Source of the DNA: an uncultured Muribaculaceae bacterium
GTDB lineage: Bacteria > Bacteroidota > Bacteroidia > Bacteroidales > Muribaculaceae
Length of the DNA stretch: 64,000 bases
Assembly (NCBI GenBank): GCA_910579035.1
Contig: CAJTSR010000006.1
Location: 51,588-115,587, forward strand
Direction of reading: 5' to 3'
In this document: positions 41,155 through 50,072 of the stretch, one piece after another
Layout of the letters: each line of letters begins with the position of its first letter
Numbering within the stretch: the stretch's first letter is position 1
Made by a program: the position numbers and the translations under genes
Notes under the pieces: generated by a model
What the model was told of the DNA's origin: nothing
Seen by the model: the letters and a program-made list of their open reading frames with translations, nothing else
Database searches by the model: none

Positions 41155-43092
41155 TTAGTCGCCCATTGTGCGGAGCAATTCTTCGTTGTCGATTGTGCGC
41201 TCCATGCGGTCTTTGATAAATTCCATTGCCTCGACGGAGTTGCGGTCGGACAGGAAGCGGCGCAGAATCCACATGCGGTTGAGCGTTTCCGACCTAAGTA
41301 GCAGGTCGTCGCGGCGTGTGCTCGATGCCATGATGTCGACGGCGGGGAATATGCGCTTGTTGGATAGTTTGCGGTCGAGCTGGAGCTCCATGTTTCCGGT
41401 TCCTTTGAATTCTTCAAAGATTACTTCGTCCATCTTCGAGCTGGTTTCTGTCAGTGCTGTGGCTATGATGGTTAGCGAGCCACCACCTTCGATGTTTCGG
41501 GCCGCGCCGAAGAATCGCTTTGGTTTTTGGAGGGCGTTTGCGTCGACGCCGCCGGAGAGTATCTTACCCGAAGCCGGTGCCACGGTGTTGTATGCGCGTG
41601 CGAGGCGTGTGATGGAGTCGAGCAGCACAACCACGTCGTGACCGCATTCGACCATTCGTTTGGCTTTGTCGAGGACTATGCCTGCTATTTTCACATGGCG
41701 GTCGGCCGGTTCGTCGAATGTGGAAGCGATGACTTCGGCATTGACGCTGCGCTGCATGTCGGTTACTTCTTCGGGGCGCTCGTCGATAAGGAGAATCATA
41801 ATGTATGTTTCCGGATGATTCTCCGCAATGGCGTTGGCGATGTCTTTGAGAAGGAGGGTCTTACCTGTTTTCGGGGGAGCTACGATGAGCCCGCGCTGGC
41901 CTTTTCCTATGGGCGAGAACATATCTACCACCCTTGTCGACAGTGTGCAGGAACGGCCGCTTGTGAGGTCGAATTTCTCGTCGGGGAAGAGGGGAGTGAG
42001 GTGCTCAAATGCCACGCGGTCGCGGATAAATTCCAGCGAGCGGCCGTTCACACGGCGTACGCCGGTGAGCGGATAGTATTTGTCGTTTTCGCGAGGGGGA
42101 CGGATATATGCTTCCACAACGTCGCCGGGGCGCAGCCCGAACGATTTAATCTGCTGGTTGGTGACATATACATCGTCGGGCGAGGGCAGATAGTTGAAGT
42201 CGGCAGAGCGGAGGAATCCGTATCCTTCAGGAACGATTTCAAGTACGCCGGTGGCTTCAAGAATGCCGTCGAAGTCGTATCGCTGCTGCTGTTGGTTGAA
42301 ACGGTTCTTTTTGTTCTTTTTGCCGTTTTGCTGATTGTTCTGTTGGTTGGGTTCGCCGATTATTACTGGCTGGGCCGGGCCGTTGTATTGCTGTGGCGCG
42401 GGGGTGCCTTGCTCTTCTTTTTCTCTTTGGTTGCGAGGCACGAACTTGCGGCCTTGGCTGCGCGGGAAAAATTCGCCGAGAGATCCGTCGCCAGCGGGAA
42501 GGAACTGTCCGCGCGGGCGTTCTTGGCGGGTTTGTGTTTCGGCGGTGTTTTCTGTCTGATTTTCAGGCTCGGTTGCCTGAGTACTTTCGCTCGTGATTTC
42601 AGCTGTTAGGGCTTCTACCGCTATATTGCCCTCGGGAGCTGCCTGAGGGGCTTCTTGCACAGTTGCTTCAGGCACTGTTTCGGCAGGTGTGGCTGCCGCC
42701 GGCTCTTCGGGGCGCTTTTTAGGTGGACGGCCACGACGCTTGCGCTCTACCACTACAGGAGCGTTTTCAGCCGGCTCGCTTGAAGGGGAGCTGTCGGAAG
42801 CCGGTTCGGCTACAGCGGGTGCTTCCTGGGCGGCCGGCTCTGCCGGTTGTGGTTCTTTTTTCTTGCGTCCTCTTTTTTTAGGCGTTTTTTCTTCTTGGGC
42901 CGACCCTGTGGCTTCTGCGCGACGTTTGCGCTCGGCTGTTGTGGCGGCGGCGCGGTCGATAGCCTGTTGGTCGAGTATGCGGTATACGAGTTCTTCTCTT
43001 TTTGAAAGGTCGATTTTTTTGATGCCCATTCCCTCAGCTACTGATTTGAGGTCGGCATCCGGCATTTCGTTAAGTTCTGTAATGTTGTACAT
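41155..43092 (-). CDS. rho: Transcription termination factor Rho
   Basis: Hexameric RNA helicase ending Rho-dependent transcription. 645 residues: Rho N-terminal helical domain (about 1-45), a long low-complexity insert (about 50-272) rich in Ala, Glu, Pro, Asn and Gln, the RNA-binding cold-shock domain (EGYGFLRSADFNYLPSPDDVYV), Walker A APPKTGKT with Lys411, and ILLIDERPEEVTDM, with the R-loop and Q-loop regions following. The insert holds AT-hook-like KRRGRPPKK and KKRGRKKK. Large inserts are known in Bacteroidetes Rho. Confidence 0.97.
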   Translation of the reverse strand: MYNITELNEMPDADLKSVAEGMGIKKIDLSKREELVYRILDQQAIDRAAATTAERKRRAEATGSAQEEKTPKKRGRKKKEPQPAEPAAQEAPAVAEPASDSSPSSEPAENAPVVVERKRRGRPPKKRPEEPAAATPAETVPEATVQEAPQAAPEGNIAVEALTAEITSESTQATEPENQTENTAETQTRQERPRGQFLPAGDGSLGEFFPRSQGRKFVPRNQREKEEQGTPAPQQYNGPAQPVIIGEPNQQNNQQNGKKNKKNRFNQQQQRYDFDGILEATGVLEIVPEGYGFLRSADFNYLPSPDDVYVTNQQIKSFGLRPGDVVEAYIRPPRENDKYYPLTGVRRVNGRSLEFIRDRVAFEHLTPLFPDEKFDLTSGRSCTLSTRVVDMFSPIGKGQRGLIVAPPKTGKTLLLKDIANAIAENHPETYIMILLIDERPEEVTDMQRSVNAEVIASTFDEPADRHVKIAGIVLDKAKRMVECGHDVVVLLDSITRLARAYNTVAPASGKILSGGVDANALQKPKRFFGAARNIEGGGSLTIIATALTETSSKMDEVIFEEFKGTGNMELQLDRKLSNKRIFPAVDIMASSTRRDDLLLRSETLNRMWILRRFLSDRNSVEAMEFIKDRMERTIDNEELLRTMGD

Positions 43093-43335
43093 TGTTTCGG
43101 TGATTACATTGGAGCTTTTCAGCCATTATTCGAGCAATAAGACTCCGCTGTATATGTCGTATATATAGATTACTATAAAATAGAGGGAGATTGTGCGTAA
43201 TTGGGGTGAGCATAAATTACACTATGCCGAAAGTCAAACCATAATAAACCAAATTATTATGAGATGGCATAAAAATAGAGTGGAATATGGTTGATTTGTT
43301 GTTAACCTTGCAGCCACGCACAGGTTTTAACGCTG
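43093..43335 (-). promoter_or_regulatory. Long 5' leader of rho
   Basis: About 240 transcribed but apparently untranslated bases lie between the rho promoter and its ATG. I see no convincing small gene in it. E. coli rho has a comparable leader that mediates autogenous termination, so the same may apply here. Confidence 0.5.
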
Positions 43336-43367
43336 CAAAGTTAGCATACTTTTTATTAACTAACAAA
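43336..43367 (-). promoter_or_regulatory. Promoter of rho
   Basis: Minus strand TTTG, 20 bases, TAACTTTG followed by CAG; exact Bacteroidetes consensus. Confidence 0.75.
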
Positions 43368-43502
43368 AAAAATGGCTCAAAGTTTGTTTTTTGCTAAAGT
43401 ATGGATATGCGTGGTATATCAAAGCACGTGTTGAATTTTTTTATGAACCAAAGTTGCCATACTGCCGTTTAAAGTTTATTCAACAAATATAAATTGCAGA
43501 AT

Positions 43503-43754
43503 ATGAATTTTATATGGTTTATTATTATCGGGCTTATATCCGGTTTTGTGGCCGGTAAGCTGATGCGCGGAGGCGGTTTTGGCCTTGTGGTCAATCTTAT
43601 CGTGGGAATAATCGGCGGCGTTCTTGGCGGCTGGCTGTTTGGCTTGATAGGCATTAGTGCCGGAGGCGTCATAGGCAGCCTTATAACCTCGATTGTCGGC
43701 GCGATAGTGCTGCTTTGGATTGTCGGGATAATAAGCAGGACGGTGAACCGCTGA
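43503..43754 (+). CDS. GlsB/YeaQ/YmgE family stress-response membrane protein
   Basis: 83 residues, three hydrophobic helices packed with glycine: MNFIWFIIIGLISGFVAGKL, then FGLVVNLIVGIIGGVLGGWLFG, then IGSLITSIVGAIVLLWIVG. The GxxxG-rich pattern and size are those of the transglycosylase-associated/YeaQ family, small inner-membrane proteins induced by stress with unknown biochemistry. The ATG at 43503 gives the family start. Flanked downstream by a strong hairpin. No TAnnTTTG promoter was seen in front of it. Confidence 0.85.
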   Translation: MNFIWFIIIGLISGFVAGKLMRGGGFGLVVNLIVGIIGGVLGGWLFGLIGISAGGVIGSLITSIVGAIVLLWIVGIISRTVNR

Positions 43755-43759
43755 AATAG

Positions 43760-43789
43760 AATAATGGCGCCATTGGCGGCGCCATTATT
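43760..43789. terminator. Bidirectional hairpin between the YeaQ-like and esterase genes
   Basis: Perfect 12-base arms AATAATGGCGCC and GGCGCCATTATT with a six-base loop; followed by TGTTTG on the + strand and by TATT on the minus strand. It lies between converging genes. Confidence 0.85.
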
Positions 43790-43794
43790 GTTTG

Positions 43795-44811
43795 TCAATG
43801 TTTTGACAGGAAGTCGATTGATAGTTCAACTGCCTTTTTGAATGCTGTCGGCTGCCCCGGCACGGTTATGAACAGATGCACGGCGCCAGGAAACTCCACC
43901 CGTCGGACTATGCCAGGAAGGTGGTCGGCAAACTCTTTGCCTTGGTCGCGCAGTATGTCGCGTCCGGCTCCGACAAGCAGCGTTGGCGGTAGCTTGGCAA
44001 GGTTTCCTGTTTTTGCCAAGCTTATGCTTATGAGTGGGTTGTATGGTGTGGTTCTGATGGTATAGGCTTTGTTGAACTCGGCCATCAGGTCTGCGTCGAG
44101 TCCGTAGCCGTGGCCATATTTGTTCCACGACTCGGAATCGTCGGCGTAAGCTTTGGTTACGGGGTAGAACAGAATCAGCGATCGGATTGGCAGGTGGCTG
44201 CATTTCAGCGCGGTAGCTGCGGCGAGATTGCCTCCGGCGCTGTCGCCTCCTATGCTTATAAGGGTAGGGGAGGTTTTTAAAATGGTTGCATTTGCATGGG
44301 CGTACTTGAGTGCGGTGGTGCAGTCGTTGAGTGCAGCCGGAAATGGACTTTCCGGGGCCAGGCTGTAATCAATGGCAAGTACGCGGGCTGCTCCCGACGC
44401 GGCAATGGCGTCGCAAAACCGAGAGCAGCTATTGATGCTTCCGAAAGTCCACCCTCCGCCGTGCAGGTATATGAGCAATGGGAGCGTCGTGGTGTCGTTT
44501 TCGATTTCGTACAGGCGCATGGAGTGGTTCAGGTATGTCGCTTTAACTCCCGTCGAAAGTTCAGCTTCGGCATTTCTGGAGTTTCTTACCCGGCGAAGTG
44601 CGGCGGTGTCGCCGTTTATGGCCGATTTTATGGCCGATTTTTGTTTTTGCTGAAGTCCCTCGGGCAGGTTCGATATGAATGTGTCTGCTTCGACACGCAT
44701 GAGGCTATCGATGTTCTGGGCTTTCGTAAATATCGGTATGAATATGGCTAATAACAGTAGATGATGCGCGATGCATGAACGAATATTTCTCATAATTGCT
44801 TGATTAGTCAT
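43795..44811 (-). CDS. Secreted alpha/beta hydrolase (HSL-type esterase)
   Basis: 338 residues with a signal peptide (MRNIRSCIAHHLLLLAIFIPIF...KAQ; the first ATG six codons upstream overlaps the previous stop by ATGA, so either start is possible). Hormone-sensitive-lipase signatures are present: oxyanion motif LHGGGWTFGS, nucleophile elbow GGDSAGGNLA with the catalytic Ser, acid in LVGAGRDILRDQG and His in FPGAVHLF. Likely an exported carboxylesterase; the ester substrate is unknown. Confidence 0.85.
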   Translation of the reverse strand: MTNQAIMRNIRSCIAHHLLLLAIFIPIFTKAQNIDSLMRVEADTFISNLPEGLQQKQKSAIKSAINGDTAALRRVRNSRNAEAELSTGVKATYLNHSMRLYEIENDTTTLPLLIYLHGGGWTFGSINSCSRFCDAIAASGAARVLAIDYSLAPESPFPAALNDCTTALKYAHANATILKTSPTLISIGGDSAGGNLAAATALKCSHLPIRSLILFYPVTKAYADDSESWNKYGHGYGLDADLMAEFNKAYTIRTTPYNPLISISLAKTGNLAKLPPTLLVGAGRDILRDQGKEFADHLPGIVRRVEFPGAVHLFITVPGQPTAFKKAVELSIDFLSKH

Positions 44812-45344
44812 TCAAAGAAAATATTCGGGTAAAGCACTGTGCCGCTGATATTTTTTGCTGAGTCGGGTTTTAATTCAACCACCATGCAAAACTCGTCGGG
44901 GACATCGAAGGGAAATTTTATGCCGAAATCAATGGCCTTTCGATAGCCGAAACGCGGGTAGTAGTCTTTGTGTCCGAGAAGCACGGCTGTGTCGTATCCG
45001 AGTGACGTGGCTCTTTTGTGTGCTTCGCCAATAAGGCGTCCTCCGATTCCTTTGTTTTGGTATTCGGGCATTATGGCGAGTGGCGCAACTGCCAAAGACT
45101 TTGTTCTTTGATGGTTATGTTGCACTATTAATACCTCTGAGAGCAAGATATAGCCAACAATCTCTCCCGTGTCGGTTTCTGCCACCAATGACAGCTGCGG
45201 AACATATGATTCGCAGCTATGAAGCTTTTGAACCAATATGTGTTCGCGGTGGTCGCTTTCGGCTACTGTAGCAAACGCTTCTTTTATCAAGCAGCAGATA
45301 GCTGTCAAGTCACCTTCTTGTTCGGCTCGTATGTCAATTTTCAT
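44808..45344 (-). CDS. GNAT family N-acetyltransferase (YhbS-like)
   Basis: 178 residues with the GNAT fold: IVGYILLSEVLIV (strand 4), the acetyl-CoA loop MPEYQNKGIGGRLIGEAHKRA (Q/RxxGxG/A) and VLLGHKDYYPRFGYRKA, which is the YhbS-type ending. Acyl acceptor unknown. Co-translated with the esterase gene (four-base overlap). Confidence 0.88.
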   Translation of the reverse strand: MKIDIRAEQEGDLTAICCLIKEAFATVAESDHREHILVQKLHSCESYVPQLSLVAETDTGEIVGYILLSEVLIVQHNHQRTKSLAVAPLAIMPEYQNKGIGGRLIGEAHKRATSLGYDTAVLLGHKDYYPRFGYRKAIDFGIKFPFDVPDEFCMVVELKPDSAKNISGTVLYPNIFFE

Positions 45345-45365
45345 ATTGTATTATTAAAAACAACG

Positions 45366-45394
45366 CAAAGTTACTTATTTTTGTGCTGATACAA
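45366..45394 (-). promoter_or_regulatory. Promoter of the GNAT-esterase pair
   Basis: Minus strand TTG, 18 bases, TAACTTTG, 21 bases before the start codon. Confidence 0.6.
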
Positions 45395-45490
45395 GCGAAA
45401 TAGGTAAGATGGCGTTTTTGCGTTTTATAACATAATTTATGAATCCTGCTTATGGTGTATGACCAATTTATATATACTTTTGTGAATCTT

Positions 45491-46465
45491 ATGAAAATTA
45501 TAAACCTAAATCACAATATTCTCTCCGTCGCCTTGGTGCTATTTTGCACACTTGCACAATCTTGCAACGACGAAGTGTTTGTTGACCGCAACGGTATGAC
45601 TGTTTCGGTGAGCGAGCGGGTGTTGCAGCCGACAGGCGGAAGGAGCTGCTTGCAGTATGGCGCATCGTATCAATCGTCTGATTATCCGTGCGTAAGTGTG
45701 AATCTGATCGGCGAATCGTCGTATGAGGAAGTATTCCAGCCTAATAAAGTGGTTGATAAGATAGAACTGACCGATGGCTGTTTTTTCTCATTGACGGCCG
45801 AATACAACCCAAAGACCAACGAGGTGGTTCTGAATCTTGACAAGAGCTTGTATACGGATAGTGTCTGCATAACGATCGAGCGCCCGTCGGGCATATCCTA
45901 TGCTATGGAGTATGTAAAAGTTGCTCCGGCACCTAATTCTGTTGTGTCTGAAGTTTCGTATGCTCTTGACTATTATACCGAGGCAGACCGTTCATATCAA
46001 AGACGGACGTATAATTATGTAAATTCGTCCGATAGTCCCAAGACTTTTGCAGCCGGCATTGCACAAATAGCTCAATTCAAGCCATTTGACGGAGATCGGC
46101 TTAATTCCTCCCATATATTTGGGGATTCGGAGATTGTGGTGCCGGCCGTTGTATGGGACGGAAGCAAGATGATAGAGATAGATGACACCGTGCCGTTTTC
46201 AACGACGATGGGTTCTATTTTTACCAAGGAACTGAGCTATTATGAAAAGATAGAGTACGATGTGCCGCCTCGTTGTCTTTTTCAGGTTGTCGCGGATATT
46301 ACATATGTATGCTATTCGATGTGGTTTACAGTCTATGTGACTAATCCGGCTTTCGCCGATTTTAAAGGTTTTGTACAAGGCGAATATCTTTTGTTTGTCC
46401 CGGCTGAAATAAGATGCACAACCAAGGCTTTCGACCTTGATACCGAAGAAGAAATTCCGATATGA
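45491..46465 (+). CDS. Unrecognised lipoprotein paired with a PagL-like gene
   Basis: 324 residues from the ATG at 45491. A signal peptide ends in a lipobox (LAQSC), so it is a predicted lipoprotein. The mature part is beta-rich with no family I can name; short elements such as SVSERVLQPTGGRSCL and NVVLNLDKSLYTDSVCITIE suggest Ig-like sandwich strands. An in-frame TTG/GTG extension upstream lacks a signal peptide and is not used. It overlaps the downstream PagL-like gene by four bases, a strong hint of joint function at the outer membrane. Confidence 0.7.
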   Translation: MKIINLNHNILSVALVLFCTLAQSCNDEVFVDRNGMTVSVSERVLQPTGGRSCLQYGASYQSSDYPCVSVNLIGESSYEEVFQPNKVVDKIELTDGCFFSLTAEYNPKTNEVVLNLDKSLYTDSVCITIERPSGISYAMEYVKVAPAPNSVVSEVSYALDYYTEADRSYQRRTYNYVNSSDSPKTFAAGIAQIAQFKPFDGDRLNSSHIFGDSEIVVPAVVWDGSKMIEIDDTVPFSTTMGSIFTKELSYYEKIEYDVPPRCLFQVVADITYVCYSMWFTVYVTNPAFADFKGFVQGEYLLFVPAEIRCTTKAFDLDTEEEIPI

Positions 46466-47625
46466 AACGATATATATTCTCTGCTTTTTTTGCGCTGATG
46501 GCGCAAGTGGCTGTATTTGCAGATAGTCCGACCACTGATCATTCCGTGGGAGTTGACATAAGGCCGTCGTGGGTAATCCCCACCAACAGTTACCTTAAAG
46601 GCGAGAACGGAGAATGCGATATAAAATCGGCTGTTGCGCCTCATTTTCGGTATTCCTTTAAATTTGCTCCAAACACCCGCTACGGACAGTTGTACCGCCA
46701 TGCGTATCAGGGAGTAGGGATATCTTATCTGGCCACGCTTCCGGGGGCGTCGCTCGGACACCCTGTAAACATTTATGTTTTTCAAGGCTCGAGGCTTGCA
46801 GGATTGTCGCAGCGATTGTCGCTGGACTACGAGTGGAACTTCGGTGTTTCGGCCGGATGGAAAAAATACGATTCGGATCTGAATCCGAATAACGGAACCA
46901 TAGGGTCGAGCGTCAATGCTTATCTTAATCTCGGATTGATATTGAGCTACAGGCTGAATGACAGATGGAAGCTGACGGCGGGTGTTGAAGGCTCGCATTA
47001 TTCCAACGGTAATACGGCGCTTCCGAATGCGGGGGTCAATACAGCCGGTGCAAGGATAGGAGTGAGCTATACTTTTGCTCCTGCGCGCAAAACCGGGGAA
47101 TTGCCTTTGGCTCCGGCTGAGTTTGAGGCCGGTATGGGCTATGATTTACTGCTATACGGAGCACCGAGGCAGCGTATAATCACTTTGGACGAATCGCCAA
47201 AAATCGTGCCGGGCAAATTTGCTGTTTTTGGTCTTACGTTCGCGCCGATGTATGCGTTTAATCCTATGTTCCGTGCCGGTGTGTCGCTTGATATGCAATA
47301 CGACGAAAGTGTGAGCCTCGAACAGAATCTTGTGGAAAATACCCCGTCGGATAAAATGCTGTTCTATAAGCAGTCGTTCAAAGAAAGATTCTCAGCAGGT
47401 CTGTCGCTTCACGCTGAGCTGACGATGCCTATTTTCAGCATTAATATAGGATTGGGACGCAATATTATAGCAGATAGTCCCGACACTTCTATATTTTACC
47501 AGACATTGGCTCTCAAAACATATGTGTTCCGTAACGCTTATATCAATGTCGGCTATCAGTTGCGGAACTTCAAGGATCCTAACAATCTGATGCTCGGCAT
47601 CGGTTACACTTTTGGTCGTCGTTAG
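46462..47625 (+). CDS. PagL-like acyloxyacyl hydrolase family outer membrane protein
   Basis: 387 residues with a signal peptide (MKRYIFSAFFALMAQVAVFA). The region 179-193, HYSNGNTALPNAGVN, matches the active-site segment of lipid A 3-O-deacylase PagL (catalytic His and Ser, conserved PN.G): His179 and Ser181 are kept, but Asn193 stands where PagL has the catalytic Glu. A second barrel-like half (about 210-387), ending in LMLGIGYTFGRR, makes it about twice PagL's length, as in other Bacteroidetes members. Lipid A remodelling is plausible but not shown. Confidence 0.78.
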   Translation: MKRYIFSAFFALMAQVAVFADSPTTDHSVGVDIRPSWVIPTNSYLKGENGECDIKSAVAPHFRYSFKFAPNTRYGQLYRHAYQGVGISYLATLPGASLGHPVNIYVFQGSRLAGLSQRLSLDYEWNFGVSAGWKKYDSDLNPNNGTIGSSVNAYLNLGLILSYRLNDRWKLTAGVEGSHYSNGNTALPNAGVNTAGARIGVSYTFAPARKTGELPLAPAEFEAGMGYDLLLYGAPRQRIITLDESPKIVPGKFAVFGLTFAPMYAFNPMFRAGVSLDMQYDESVSLEQNLVENTPSDKMLFYKQSFKERFSAGLSLHAELTMPIFSINIGLGRNIIADSPDTSIFYQTLALKTYVFRNAYINVGYQLRNFKDPNNLMLGIGYTFGRR

Positions 47626-48128
47626 GCTTTCTCGAGATTAAGAAGGAATTTCTTGGCGTCGATACCTCCGGCGTAACCAGTAAGGGAGTTGTCGCTGCCT
47701 ATGACGCGGTGGCAGGGGACGAATATCGACAGGGCATTTGCCCCGTTGGCGTTGGCTACCGCCCTGACAGTCTCAGACGAGCCGATTTTAACGGCTAATT
47801 CGCGGTATGACATGGTATTACCGAAAGGAATAGCGAGTAATTCCTGCCATACTTTTTTCTGAAAATCGGTCCCGGCAAAGAGCAGCGGCACGCTGAAAGT
47901 TTTTCGCGTGCTACAGAAATATTCGTTGAGCTGTGCTGCGGCAGTTTCGAGCACGGAAGAAGTGCCGTCTTCAAAATCGGTGTTCAATGTTCCGGACAGG
48001 CGCTTGTTGACTTTGGCTCTATGGCGTTCCGCCGATATCCAGTCGCATAGGCACAGTCTGCCATTGAATGAGCCAAGGATTAAATCTCCGCAAGGCGAGG
48101 AATATAGCTGAGTGATTATTCGATTCAT
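47622..48128 (-). CDS. ogt: Methylated-DNA-[protein]-cysteine S-methyltransferase
   Basis: Repairs O6-alkylguanine by transferring the alkyl group to its own cysteine. 168 residues with the active-site motif FVPCHRVIGS (Cys139), the helix-turn-helix segment IPFGNTMSYRELAVKIG and the arginine finger in ETVRAVANANGANAL. Full length without an Ada domain. Converges with the PagL-like gene, overlapping its end by four bases. Confidence 0.95.
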   Translation of the reverse strand: MNRIITQLYSSPCGDLILGSFNGRLCLCDWISAERHRAKVNKRLSGTLNTDFEDGTSSVLETAAAQLNEYFCSTRKTFSVPLLFAGTDFQKKVWQELLAIPFGNTMSYRELAVKIGSSETVRAVANANGANALSIFVPCHRVIGSDNSLTGYAGGIDAKKFLLNLEKA

Positions 48129-48139
48129 ATAGCAAAAAG

Positions 48140-48171
48140 AGCTGAGCCGTAAAATCGCTTACGGCTCAGCT
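48140..48171 (-). terminator. Terminator of the phosphoglucomutase gene
   Basis: Perfect arms AGCTGAGCCGTAA and TTACGGCTCAGCT with a six-base loop, followed on the minus strand by CTTTTTG. Located 25 bases after the stop codon. Confidence 0.9.
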
Positions 48172-48195
48172 GCTGATATGGTTATATGGGCACGA

Positions 48196-49944
48196 TTAGA
48201 TGCCGAGCTCTTTCTTGATGCGTGCTATTTTTTCGGCGGCTTCGGCGTTGCAGCGGGCATAATCTGCCGCATCGTTCATCTTGCCGTGAACCTCGATGTA
48301 GAATTTGATTTTGGGCTCTGTGCCGGAAGGACGTATTGATACCTTGGTGCCGTCTTCAGTGAAGTACTGAAGTACGTTGGACGTGGTGGGGAAGTCCATC
48401 TTGGTGACGTTGCCTGTTGTCGGGTCTGTGCAGTTGAGGTCTGCATAGTCCTTGATGCAGCAGAGTTTGCTTCCGTCGATAGTACGGGGAGGATTGGCTC
48501 GGAAGTTCTTCATCATTTGCTGTATCTCGTCGGCGCCTGTCTTGCCGGGACGAACTACCGATATGCCTTCTTCGTGGCTGTAGCCGTTTTTGAGGTATAT
48601 TTCCTGAAGCATCTGGTTGAAGTCCATGCCTCGGTCTTTGGCCCACGCGCATATTTCGGCCATAAGCGATATGGCAGATACCGAGTCTTTGTCGCGGCAG
48701 AAGTCTTCGGCAAGGAATCCGTATGATTCTTCGCCTCCGCCAAGGTAGCGGGCACTTCCTTCGAGGTCGCGGATAACGGCTGCAATCCATTTGAAACCGG
48801 TGTAGCAGTCGTACATCTTTATGCCCTGGTTTTCTGCGATAGCCTTTATGGTTTCGGTTGTGACGATTGTCTTAACCACATATTCGTTGCCGTTGAGGCG
48901 GCCGAGCTCGCGGTTGCGCAGCATTATGTAGTTGAGCAGAATCATCACAATCTGATTGCCGTTTATAAGCTGGTATTTTCCGTCGTTATCTCGGATTACG
49001 CAGCCGATACGGTCGGCGTCCGGGTCGGAAGCCACAACGAGGTCGGCGTCAACTTCCTGAGCCTTGGCAATGGCCATAGCCATGGCAGAGGCGTTTTCGG
49101 GGTTGGGGGAGTCCACAGTGGGGAAATCGCCTGACGGTATGTCTTGTTCGGGTACATGGATAATGTTGTTGAAGCCCCATTTACGCAGCGAGTCCGGCAC
49201 GATTTTCACGCCTGTGCCGTGGATAGGGGTGTAGACAATCTTCAGGTCGGCCTGACGTTTGATTACTTCCGGGTCAAGGCAGAGGGTGTGGATTGCGTCG
49301 AGGAACTGGCGGTCCATTTCCTCTCCGATAATCTGTATGTTGGCGGGATTGCCTTGGAACTTGATGTCGGCCACGTCGGTGATGCGGTTCACATGGTCGA
49401 TTATGTTCACGTCGTGCGGTGCGATAATCTGGGCGCCGTCGCTCCAATAAGCCTTATATCCGTTGTATTCCTTGGGGTTGTGAGATGCTGTGATGTTCAC
49501 GCCGCTCTGGCAGCCGAGCTGGCGTATTGCGAACGATAGCTCGGGGGTGGGGCGGAAGCTGTCGAAAAGGTATACCTTTATGCCGTTGGCAGAGAATATG
49601 TCGGCAACTATTTCGGCAAATTTGCGGGAATTGTTGCGAACATCGTGTCCTACAGCTACGCTTATTTCGGGAAGGTCGGCAAAAGCTTCGCGCAGATAGT
49701 TGGCAAGGCCTTGTGTTGCAGCTCCGACGGTGTATATGTTCATTCGGTTTGTTCCGGCTCCCATAATGCCGCGAAGGCCGCCGGTGCCGAATTCGAGGTC
49801 TTTATAGAAAGATTCGATGAGTTCGGTCTTGTCGTCGGCGTCAAGCATGCGGCGCACTTCGGCCTGAGTTTCGGCATCATAGCCATCTGACAGCCAAGCT
49901 TGAGCCTTGGCTGTCACCTGTTTGATGAGTTCGGTGTTATCCAT
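48196..49944 (-). CDS. Phospho-sugar mutase (phosphoglucomutase/phosphomannomutase)
   Basis: Interconverts hexose 1- and 6-phosphates. 582 residues in the four-domain alpha-D-phosphohexomutase fold: active-site serine loop NITASHNPKEYNGYK (Ser154), metal loop ASDPDADRIG, sugar-binding GGGEESYGFL and the phosphate-binding RPSGTEPKIKFY. The length matches the larger PgcA/PMM2-like bacterial group. Monocistronic with a clear promoter and terminator. Glucose versus mannose preference is not decidable. Confidence 0.93.
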   Translation of the reverse strand: MDNTELIKQVTAKAQAWLSDGYDAETQAEVRRMLDADDKTELIESFYKDLEFGTGGLRGIMGAGTNRMNIYTVGAATQGLANYLREAFADLPEISVAVGHDVRNNSRKFAEIVADIFSANGIKVYLFDSFRPTPELSFAIRQLGCQSGVNITASHNPKEYNGYKAYWSDGAQIIAPHDVNIIDHVNRITDVADIKFQGNPANIQIIGEEMDRQFLDAIHTLCLDPEVIKRQADLKIVYTPIHGTGVKIVPDSLRKWGFNNIIHVPEQDIPSGDFPTVDSPNPENASAMAMAIAKAQEVDADLVVASDPDADRIGCVIRDNDGKYQLINGNQIVMILLNYIMLRNRELGRLNGNEYVVKTIVTTETIKAIAENQGIKMYDCYTGFKWIAAVIRDLEGSARYLGGGEESYGFLAEDFCRDKDSVSAISLMAEICAWAKDRGMDFNQMLQEIYLKNGYSHEEGISVVRPGKTGADEIQQMMKNFRANPPRTIDGSKLCCIKDYADLNCTDPTTGNVTKMDFPTTSNVLQYFTEDGTKVSIRPSGTEPKIKFYIEVHGKMNDAADYARCNAEAAEKIARIKKELGI

Positions 49945-49988
49945 TTGGAATCGTTATGTAATGGTATTTTTATATTCTTGGTGATGCA

Positions 49989-50020
49989 CAAAGATATGCA
50001 ATAGTTATCAGATATACAAA
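49989..50020 (-). promoter_or_regulatory. Promoter of the phosphoglucomutase gene
   Basis: Minus strand TTTG, 20 bases, TATCTTTG. Leader about 40 bases. Confidence 0.75.
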
Positions 50021-50072
50021 TAGGCGGCGCAAATGTTTTCGCAGGGTGCGGAATACTGTGCGCCGGTTCGTT

